DNA of 8,372 nt from Lachnospiraceae bacterium UBA938 (lineage in GTDB: Bacteria; Bacillota; Clostridia; Lachnospirales; Lachnospiraceae), in NCBI GenBank assembly GCA_002293475.1, contig DBDG01000023.1, forward strand, positions 1 to 8,372. Reading direction: 5' to 3'. The notes under the pieces were generated by a model. It saw only the letters and a list, made by a program, of their open reading frames with translations. It did no database searches and had not been told where the DNA came from. A program made the translations under genes and the position numbers. Shown one piece after another: positions 1-5,274 of the stretch; within the stretch, counting starts at the first letter, position 1, and every line of letters begins with the position of its first letter.

Positions 1-197
1 AAAGTAAATGCGGTGACCCTGGAAATCATATGACATATACATGATATTGCTTTACTGTTCCAGCCTAGCCCAAGTGCAGCAAGTGGTTACTACACAGTAA
101 CTGTATTTATCCAATAAATGAATGAAAATAAAGGTGCTGTTCACAGATAATATTCCGCATATAAAGGCTTTGTACGTAAAAAAGTACACTGCTTCGC
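1..197. other. Upstream non-coding stretch
   Basis: This AT-rich stretch lies ahead of the PFL promoter and I see no convincing gene in it on either strand. The open minus-strand frames here give low-complexity, Ile/Tyr/Phe-rich translations without a ribosome binding site, as expected from AT-rich non-coding DNA. A short inverted repeat GTTAC-TACACA-GTAAC occupies 86-101. It could be an operator half-site pair or chance. Confidence 0.5.
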
Positions 198-227
198 TTG
201 ACTCTGCCCTTCTTATTAACATATAAT
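198..227 (+). promoter_or_regulatory. Sigma-A-type promoter of the PFL unit
   Basis: A -35 box TTGACT (198-203) and a perfect -10 box TATAAT (222-227) are separated by 18 bases, so transcription should start near 233-235 and leave a leader of about 92 bases. An inverted repeat TTATT (213-217) / AATAA (225-229) overlaps the -10 box. That is a position where a repressor such as the redox regulator Rex could act, but the match to a Rex operator is poor and this part is speculation. Confidence 0.7.
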
Positions 228-326
228 AATTGTATGAGGGCAATATAAATATAGATATCAATTTTGATTATATATATGATGAAACGAAATATCAAAATAT
301 AAATATTAAAATAGGAGGCAATATAT

Positions 327-2366
327 ATGAGATCAGAATGGAAAGATTTTGTTGGCGGCAAGTGGAACGGTGAGATCAATGTACGTGATTTTATCCAGAA
401 GAATTACCATCCCTATGATGGCGACGATTCCTTCTTGGCCGAGGCTACGCAGAATACCAAGGATCTGTGGGAACAGGTGCTGGATCTGGGCAGGCAGGAA
501 AGGGAAGCCGGCGGCGTTCTAGATATGGATACGAAGGTGGTCTCCACCATTGTTTCCCACGGTCCCGGCTATCTGAACAAAGATAAGGAGACCATCGTCG
601 GTTTTCAGACAGACAAGCCATTTAAGCGTTCCATGCAGCCTTACGGCGGCATCAGAATGGCGGAGAAGGCATGTACCGATAACGGTTATGAAGTGGACCC
701 GGAGATCAGCGAGTTTTTCTCAGTCCATAGAAAAACGCATAATGCCGGCTGTTTCGACGCCTACAATGATGACATGAGAGCCTGCCGTTCATCCCATGTT
801 ATCACCGGTCTGCCGGATGCTTACGGCAGAGGCCGTATTATCGGCGATTACAGACGTATTGCCCTGTACGGCATCGACCGCCTGATTGAAGATAAACTGG
901 CACAGAAGGATTCTACCGGCCGAGTCATGACCGATGATGTCATCCGCCTGCGTGAAGAGATCAGCGAGCAGATCGTGGCTCTGAAAGAGATAAAACAGAT
1001 GGCCGCTTCCTACGGCTGTGATATCTCAGGACCGTCCGCCAATGTACAGCAGGCTATCCAGGCCACTTATTTTGGCTATCTAGCGGCTGTGAAGGAACAG
1101 AACGGTGCCGCGATGTCACTGGGTCGGACATCGACCTTTTTGGATATTTATGCGGAACGCGACCTAGCGGAGGGTACTTTTACCGAACAGCAGATTCAGG
1201 AGTTCTTTGACCATTTTATCATGAAGCTGCGCCTGATTAAATTTGCCCGTACCCCCGAATATAACAGCCTGTTTTCCGGAGATCCTGTCTGGGTTACCGA
1301 ATCTTTGGCAGGTATCGGTATTGACGGACGTCATATGGTTACGAGATCTACCTTCCGTTTCCTGCATACCCTGACGACTCTGGGTGCAGCTCCGGAACCG
1401 AACCTGACGGTGCTATGGTCTACTAGGCTGCCGGAAAGCTTTAAGAGATACTGTGCCAAGATGTCGATTCTGACTTCTTCGATCCAGTATGAGAATGACG
1501 ATCTGATGCGAGTGACTCATGGTGATGATTATGCCATTGCCTGCTGTGTATCTTCGATGAGAGTCGGTAAAGAAATGCAGTTTTTCGGAGCCCGTGCCAA
1601 TCTGGCGAAATGCATGCTGTATGCTCTGAACGGCGGTATCGATGAAAAGACCAAAAAGCAGGTGGGTCCTAAGTACCGTAAGTATGAAGGCGAAGTCCTA
1701 GATTATGATAAAGTTACCGACTGCCTGTATGATATGATGGAATGGCTGGCAGATGTGTATGTAAATACGCTGAATGTTATCCACTACATGCATGATAAGT
1801 ACTGCTATGAAAGAGCTCAGATGGCTCTGCATGACAGAGACGTGAAAAGATATTTTGCTACCGGTATTGCCGGACTGTCGGTGGTGGCTGATTCTTTATC
1901 GGCAATCAAATATGCGACAGTGAAACCGATCCGGGATGAGGACGGCATTATAGTGGATTTTGAAACTACCGGAGATTTCCCGAAATACGGAAATGACGAC
2001 GACCGTGTCGATAGCATTGCTCATGACCTCGTATCCAAGTTTATGACCATGATCCGGAGACATCATACCTATCGAGAAGGTTTCCCGACCATGTCAGTGC
2101 TGACCATTACTTCCAACGTTGTATACGGCAAAGCTACCGGGAATACTCCTGACGGACGTAAAGCCGGCCAGCCGTTTGCTCCCGGTGCAAACCCGATGCA
2201 CGGACGTGATACCCACGGTGCGGTAGCATCTTTGTCATCCGTGTCGAAGCTGCCTTTTGAGGATTCACAGGACGGTATTTCCAATACCTTCACCATTATT
2301 CCTGGGGCGCTTGGTAAAGAGGATATTATTTTCTCCGGTGACCTGGAAATGGATCTAAGTAAATAG
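327..2366 (+). CDS. pflB: Pyruvate formate-lyase catalytic core lacking the glycyl radical domain
   Basis: This is the 679-residue core of formate C-acetyltransferase, which converts pyruvate plus CoA into acetyl-CoA plus formate in the anaerobic cytoplasm. The catalytic pair Cys406-Cys407 lies in IACCVSSM, followed by MQFFGARANLAK. LPDAYGRGRIIGDYRR (162-177) and GDPVWVTESL (318-327) are also typical of PFL. ATG 327 follows AGGAGG (313-318) at 8 bases. Known PFLs such as E. coli PflB are about 760 residues and end in a glycyl radical domain with an RVSGYAV loop. Here the protein passes the conserved GALGKED (660-666), adds a short acidic tail and stops at TAG, so it has no radical glycine. 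An intact stand-alone radical domain is encoded 339 bases downstream. The core is otherwise complete and undamaged, which argues for a split enzyme and not a pseudogene. Enzyme identity is near certain. The obligate partnership with the downstream domain is inferred. Confidence 0.93.
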   Translation: MRSEWKDFVGGKWNGEINVRDFIQKNYHPYDGDDSFLAEATQNTKDLWEQVLDLGRQEREAGGVLDMDTKVVSTIVSHGPGYLNKDKETIVGFQTDKPFKRSMQPYGGIRMAEKACTDNGYEVDPEISEFFSVHRKTHNAGCFDAYNDDMRACRSSHVITGLPDAYGRGRIIGDYRRIALYGIDRLIEDKLAQKDSTGRVMTDDVIRLREEISEQIVALKEIKQMAASYGCDISGPSANVQQAIQATYFGYLAAVKEQNGAAMSLGRTSTFLDIYAERDLAEGTFTEQQIQEFFDHFIMKLRLIKFARTPEYNSLFSGDPVWVTESLAGIGIDGRHMVTRSTFRFLHTLTTLGAAPEPNLTVLWSTRLPESFKRYCAKMSILTSSIQYENDDLMRVTHGDDYAIACCVSSMRVGKEMQFFGARANLAKCMLYALNGGIDEKTKKQVGPKYRKYEGEVLDYDKVTDCLYDMMEWLADVYVNTLNVIHYMHDKYCYERAQMALHDRDVKRYFATGIAGLSVVADSLSAIKYATVKPIRDEDGIIVDFETTGDFPKYGNDDDRVDSIAHDLVSKFMTMIRRHHTYREGFPTMSVLTITSNVVYGKATGNTPDGRKAGQPFAPGANPMHGRDTHGAVASLSSVSKLPFEDSQDGISNTFTIIPGALGKEDIIFSGDLEMDLSK

Positions 2367-2389
2367 ATTCGATTGGTTTTGTACGGATC

Positions 2390-2395
2390 GGAGGT
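2390..2395 (+). promoter_or_regulatory. Ribosome binding site setting the start of the Cys-rich ORF
   Basis: GGAGGT lies 4-5 bases before ATG 2400. An upstream in-frame TTG (2373) has no such site and would place this GGAGGT inside the coding region, so ATG 2400 is the better start. The site also shows that the middle ORF has its own initiation signal and does not depend on reading through the PFL stop. Confidence 0.75.
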
Positions 2396-2399
2396 AAAT

Positions 2400-2603
2400 A
2401 TGGATCAAAAAGAAATGATTGATGATATTGTCAGGATGCTGGATAGCGGAATGGCTAACGGAGTAGGTCATGTCAATGTAGAAGTGAATGACGAGACGAA
2501 GGAACCCAAAAATGTGCAGACTATGGGGTGTACGGATTGTTCCAGAACCCCGCTGGCATGCAGCATTCAGACCTTGCATCAGGGCTTGGAAGATTATGAG
2601 TAA
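2400..2603 (+). CDS. Small Cys-rich protein resembling a truncated glycyl radical domain
   Basis: This 67-residue protein has no function I can name. Its first half (about residues 7-30) aligns by eye with the start of the glycyl radical domain encoded just downstream: DDIVRMLD against DNLVSLLD, and GVGHVNVEV against GGHHLNVNV. The second half has no RxSGYAV loop. Instead it has GCTDCSRTPLAC and a later His, giving Cys44, Cys47, Cys54 and His60 (CX2CX6CX5H), a possible metal or Fe-S ligand set. It starts 33 bases after the PFL core stop, in the same frame, with its own GGAGGT, and ends in tandem stops TAATAA. Some glycyl radical enzymes (4-hydroxyphenylacetate decarboxylase, benzylsuccinate synthase) have small Cys-rich Fe-S subunits, so an accessory-subunit role is conceivable. 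The alternative is a degenerate duplicate of the radical domain. That it is a real gene is likely; its role is unknown. Confidence 0.75.
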   Translation: MDQKEMIDDIVRMLDSGMANGVGHVNVEVNDETKEPKNVQTMGCTDCSRTPLACSIQTLHQGLEDYE

Positions 2604-2608
2604 TAAAC

Positions 2609-2660
2609 GATTCAGTGAGAATTGCCCAAATGTGACAAATGAAGCAATGAGAAATGAATC
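2609..2660 (+). repeat. Nested inverted repeat between the two small ORFs
   Basis: GATTCA (2609-2614) pairs with TGAATC (2655-2660), and inside it ATTGC (2621-2625) pairs with GCAAT (2644-2648). Equal 6-base internal loops separate the two stems. The enclosed loop carries a direct repeat CAAATG (2627-2632 and 2636-2641). No T-run follows, so this is not a terminator. It could be an mRNA processing or stability element that adjusts the ratio of radical subunit to core. It is weak enough to be chance. Confidence 0.35.
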
Positions 2661-2705
2661 ATAACTATTGTAAATATCAAAAGGTAGAAGAGAGGAGAGG
2701 ATAAG

Positions 2706-2951
2706 ATGGTAGAAGTAAATAGTGCTCAGGTTGATAATTTGGTTTCATTATTAGACGGTTATGCAGAAAAGGGGGGGCATCATCTGAATGTTAATGTGCT
2801 GAACAGAGAGACACTTATGGATGCGCAGAAGCATCCGGAGAATTATCCGCAGCTGACAATCAGGATTTCCGGATATGCAGTTAATTTTATCAAATTGACT
2901 CCGGAACAGCAGGCAGATGTTATTTCCCGTACTTTCCATGAGGCATTATAA
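2706..2951 (+). CDS. grcA: Stand-alone glycyl radical subunit of pyruvate formate-lyase (GrcA-like)
   Basis: These 81 residues correspond almost exactly to the C-terminal domain missing from the PFL core. DNLVSLLDGY (10-19) is followed by GGHHLNVNVLNRE (23-35), the loop RISGYAVNF (53-61) with Gly56 as the predicted radical site, and the terminal helix EQQADVISRTFHE. In known PFLs an S-adenosylmethionine-dependent activase makes the radical on this glycine, and it is passed to the catalytic cysteines of the core. The gene has its own AGGAG (2693-2697), 8 bases before ATG 2706, and sits in the PFL unit ahead of the terminator. E. coli GrcA (YfiD) is a comparable free domain, but there it is a spare for a full-length PFL damaged by oxygen. 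Here it is the only radical domain visible, so it is probably an essential subunit. Oxygen cleavage would then destroy only this small, easily replaced piece. Confidence 0.92.
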   Translation: MVEVNSAQVDNLVSLLDGYAEKGGHHLNVNVLNRETLMDAQKHPENYPQLTIRISGYAVNFIKLTPEQQADVISRTFHEAL

Positions 2952-2979
2952 GAAGTTTAGCAACAAGAAGTTTAGTAAC
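2950..2979 (+). repeat. 15-base tandem duplication over the stop of the radical-subunit gene
   Basis: Two adjacent 15-base units, 2950-2964 and 2965-2979, read AAGAAGTTTAG followed by CAAC or TAAC and differ at one base. The first copy includes the last two bases of the stop codon. The unit length is a multiple of three and lies directly ahead of the terminator. It looks like a recent slippage duplication with no clear function. Confidence 0.7.
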
Positions 2980-2985
2980 TAGGAT

Positions 2986-3025
2986 AAAAAGGATCGATGG
3001 AACCAGCTTCCGTCGATCTTTTTTT
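2986..3025 (+). terminator. Intrinsic terminator of the PFL unit
   Basis: The 11-base stem GATCGATGGAA (2992-3002) / TTCCGTCGATC (3008-3018), with one G-U pair, closes a CCAGC loop and runs into seven T (3019-3025). A short A-run (2986-2990) on the other side could extend the stem and give some activity on the minus strand. It closes the three-ORF unit and separates it from the decayed antisense fragment. Confidence 0.9.
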
Positions 3026-3298
3026 AGGTACGCCCAGCGGACGTATGTTAATAGTTGAAACTATCATTGTCAAAAATGGTCATATATCCAATTCCATGTT
3101 CTTTTATTTGTCGAATATTCTCTTCGTGTTCCGTAAAGGATATTGAACACAGGAATTCCACAACACGCTTTGCGCTATAATCTTCTTGACTTTTAACCAT
3201 AATAAAATCCGCCTCCAGTTTCCGTGCGCCGTTAGAATTAATTTCGCTGTCCGAGAAGCCGATGAATGGCGGCCTGAGGGATAGCCCTTAAAATAAAT

Positions 3299-3325
3299 CG
3301 CCAGTAATCTGATGGCGGCGTTTTT
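3299..3325 (+). terminator. Weak terminator-like hairpin
   Basis: CGCCA (3299-3303) and TGGCG (3313-3317) form a 5-base stem with a 9-base loop, followed after GCG by five T. The stem is short, the T-run is displaced, and the site lies inside the decayed minus-strand fragment, so it may be incidental. Confidence 0.2.
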
Positions 3326-3365
3326 GATGTACATTTTTGACTGTTGATGTGCATTAGTGATATAG

Positions 3366-3394
3366 TTGCATGGTTTAAAGAATATTGTTATACT
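3366..3394 (+). promoter_or_regulatory. Extended -10 promoter for the ABC exporter
   Basis: TTGCAT (3366-3371) and TATACT (3389-3394) are 17 bases apart, and a TG at 3386-3387 forms the extended -10 element. The -35 is poor, which the TG element typically offsets. The start would fall near 3400, giving a leader of roughly 55 bases that includes a GC-rich hairpin: GCGGC (3430-3434), loop GGA, GCCGC (3438-3442). That hairpin ends only 14 bases before the ATG, close to the weak AGGT (3447-3450), and could limit translation. Confidence 0.5.
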
Positions 3395-3456
3395 AGTTTC
3401 TGGACACACGATAAATTATTGATTTTAGTGCGGCGGAGCCGCGGATAGGTATGTAG

Positions 3457-5181
3457 ATGAAATACATAATACGATTGTTTAAGCTGGCGAAGCCTTGGTA
3501 TGGCTATATACTGGTATCGACATTGGCATTGTTCGGGGCATCGGCAATTAATTTATATGTACCCTTTGTTACCCGTCAAATTATTGCGATGATGGAGTCA
3601 GGGGAGTTTGTCGATGCTATGGATACCATAATCCGGCTGGCCATGATACTTCTTGGGCTGTTTGCGTTACGTGCGGTCTGCCAGTTCCTGACTAATTATC
3701 TGTCACATGTGGCTTCCTGGCGGCTGGTGGCCCGTTTGCGGGGTCGGCTGTACAGCCATTTTCAGGAGTTGTCCATGAATTATTATCATGACAAGCAGAC
3801 AGGGCAGCTGATGTCGCGGGTGATTAATGATACTGCGACATTTGAAAATATGATCGCCCATGCGATCCCTGATCTGGTGACGAATATTGTTACCTTGGCG
3901 GGAGTGCTGGTGATCTTGCTTTTTATTAATCCTAGCCTGACCGGTCTTGTCTGTATCCCGATCCCGTTCCTGTTGTTTATGTCGATTGTGTTGCGGCGTA
4001 TCCGCAGGCATTTCCGGCGCGGACAGGAGAAGATATCGGAATTGAGCGGCATCCTGCAGGATAATTTCTCCGGGATGAGGGAGATTCAGGTATTTAATAA
4101 ACAAAATCATGAACAAAGCCGTGTTGATGACAAGGCATGGGAGTATTCTTCGGCATTGATCCGGGCCCTCTTCTTCTCTGGGATATTGAATCCGTCAGTT
4201 GGCTTTATTACTTCTATCGGTACGGTTATCGTATTGATTGCCGGGCCTATGATGGCATTGAGTCAGGGCTTGAAGATATCCGATGTGGTGGCTTTCTTGC
4301 TTTATCTGAATCTTTTCTATGCACCGATTTCTCAGCTGACGCGGATCGTCGAGGATATGCAGATGGCATTGGCGGGAGCCGAGCGTGTTTTTGAGGTGTT
4401 GGATACGGAGCCGGATATTAAGGATAAACCGGATGCTCAGGATGTATGGAAACTATCCGGACAGTTAAGTTTTCAGCATGTTTCTTTCGGGTATAAAGAT
4501 GATATGCGGGTGCTTGACGATATCAGCTTTGATGTAAAACCAGGGGAGATGGTGGCAATTGTCGGTCCGACCGGGGTCGGAAAGACTACGATATCGGCTT
4601 TAATTACCCGGTTTTATGACCCGGAATCAGGAAGAATCACTATGGATGGCATCAATATCAGCGATATAACGCTGAATAGCCTTCGTAATCAGCTCAGTCT
4701 GGTATTGCAGGATGTCTTTCTTTTTAATGGTACGATTGGCGAAAATATTGCCTACGGCTGTGACGAGGCGACAAGAGAGCAGATCGCGCAGGCAGCCAGA
4801 GTTGCCTGCATAGCGGAATATATCGAGTCACTGCCCGAAGGATATGATACGGTTATCGGGGAGCGGGGCGTGCGGCTTTCCGGCGGGCAGAAGCAGCGTA
4901 TTTCGATTGCCCGGTCGGTCTTACGCAATTCGCCGATCCTGATTCTTGACGAGGCGACATCTTCTGTGGATACGGAGACAGAGATGGAGATCAAGAAGGC
5001 GATTAACAGTATTGCCGGCACACGGACCTTGATCGTCATTGCCCATCGCCTGTCAACGATCCGTAGCGCCGATAAGATCTTGGTTCTGGAAGATGGCCGT
5101 ATTACAGAGCAGGGGCGGCATGAAGATCTGCTTGAGCATAATGGTATTTATGCGAAGTTGTGCGGGATGCAGGAAGGTTGA
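3457..5181 (+). CDS. ABC-type exporter, fused membrane and ATPase half-transporter
   Basis: This 574-residue half-transporter has the MsbA/BmrA/LmrA layout: about six membrane segments (roughly 17-37, 58-80, 137-157, 160-180, 240-262, 272-292) followed by an ATP-binding domain. All nucleotide motifs are intact: A-loop Tyr346, Walker A GPTGVGKTT (370-378, Lys376), Q-loop Gln418, signature LSGGQ (474-478), Walker B ILILDE (494-499, catalytic Glu499), D-loop SSVD and H-loop His530. It should work as a dimer in the cytoplasmic membrane, exporting drugs, lipids or peptides; the substrate cannot be read from sequence. There is no N-terminal peptidase domain, so it is not a bacteriocin-processing exporter. 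Many such proteins occur as heterodimer pairs, but no second ABC gene is adjacent and its own catalytic Glu is present, so a homodimer is plausible. ATG 3457 has only a weak AGGT ahead of it. The family is certain. Confidence 0.93.
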   Translation: MKYIIRLFKLAKPWYGYILVSTLALFGASAINLYVPFVTRQIIAMMESGEFVDAMDTIIRLAMILLGLFALRAVCQFLTNYLSHVASWRLVARLRGRLYSHFQELSMNYYHDKQTGQLMSRVINDTATFENMIAHAIPDLVTNIVTLAGVLVILLFINPSLTGLVCIPIPFLLFMSIVLRRIRRHFRRGQEKISELSGILQDNFSGMREIQVFNKQNHEQSRVDDKAWEYSSALIRALFFSGILNPSVGFITSIGTVIVLIAGPMMALSQGLKISDVVAFLLYLNLFYAPISQLTRIVEDMQMALAGAERVFEVLDTEPDIKDKPDAQDVWKLSGQLSFQHVSFGYKDDMRVLDDISFDVKPGEMVAIVGPTGVGKTTISALITRFYDPESGRITMDGINISDITLNSLRNQLSLVLQDVFLFNGTIGENIAYGCDEATREQIAQAARVACIAEYIESLPEGYDTVIGERGVRLSGGQKQRISIARSVLRNSPILILDEATSSVDTETEMEIKKAINSIAGTRTLIVIAHRLSTIRSADKILVLEDGRITEQGRHEDLLEHNGIYAKLCGMQEG

Positions 5182-5208
5182 CAGGGTGAGGGGCCGACTG
5201 TTTTCTTT

Positions 5209-5238
5209 TTGTCCGCATAACAGTAAAGTAGTTATAAT
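5209..5238 (+). promoter_or_regulatory. Promoter of the serine recombinase
   Basis: TTGTCC (5209-5214) and a perfect TATAAT (5233-5238) are 18 bases apart, shortly after the exporter stop. Transcription would start near 5245, beyond the ATG at 5239. This supports the recombinase starting at ATG 5275 and being transcribed independently of the exporter. Confidence 0.5.
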
Positions 5239-5261
5239 ATGCTGTTAAGAAGGCTCATAAT

Positions 5262-5267
5262 AAGGGG
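5262..5267 (+). promoter_or_regulatory. Ribosome binding site deciding the recombinase start
   Basis: AAGGGG lies 7 bases before ATG 5275. The earlier in-frame ATG 5239 overlaps the -10 box of the predicted promoter and adds a 12-residue Leu/Ile/Arg-rich extension foreign to the family, so 5275 is preferred. GTG 5272 is a minor alternative. Confidence 0.65.
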
Positions 5268-5274
5268 CATAGTG

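Larger units (their letters stand above)
3048..3409 (-). pseudogene. Decayed coding fragment of unknown family, one-base frameshift
   Basis: On the minus strand, 3287 down to the stop at 3048-3050 gives 79 protein-like residues, from GLSLRPPFIGFSDSE through EADFIMVKSQEDY to GIGYMTIFDND. A stop blocks the frame just upstream. The neighbouring frame from 3409 reads plausibly until about AIYFKG near 3285. Restoring one C to the CCC run at 3285-3287 (plus strand) would join the two into a continuous 120-residue reading, with IYFKG leading into LSLRPPFIGF. Upstream of 3409 the frame closes within three codons and there is no clear ribosome binding site, so even the repaired frame looks like a C-terminal remnant. 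I do not recognise the family. A remnant of a lost gene left between two newer neighbours is the likeliest reading. Confidence 0.45.

Noticed and set aside
52..379. Two overlapping minus-strand open frames in the leader region
   Set aside because: They are Ile/Tyr/Phe-rich translations of AT-rich DNA, lack ribosome binding sites, and overlap the PFL promoter and start.
327..2366. PFL core as a pseudogene broken by a nonsense mutation
   Set aside because: The core ends in its own tail and the radical domain is 339 bases away with its own start and ribosome binding site. Neither part shows decay.
3026..3456. Riboswitch or structured RNA in the gap before the ABC exporter
   Set aside because: Apart from the short hairpins noted, I found no recognisable riboswitch core, and the protein-like minus-strand reading explains much of the stretch.
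3703..4116. Long minus-strand open frame of 137 codons inside the ABC exporter
   Set aside because: It is antisense to a clearly conserved membrane domain, its His/Gln/Pro-rich translation matches nothing, and it has no start signals.
5239..5274. Recombinase start at ATG 5239
   Set aside because: The ATG overlaps the predicted -10 box, lacks a good ribosome binding site, and adds a short extension not expected for the family.
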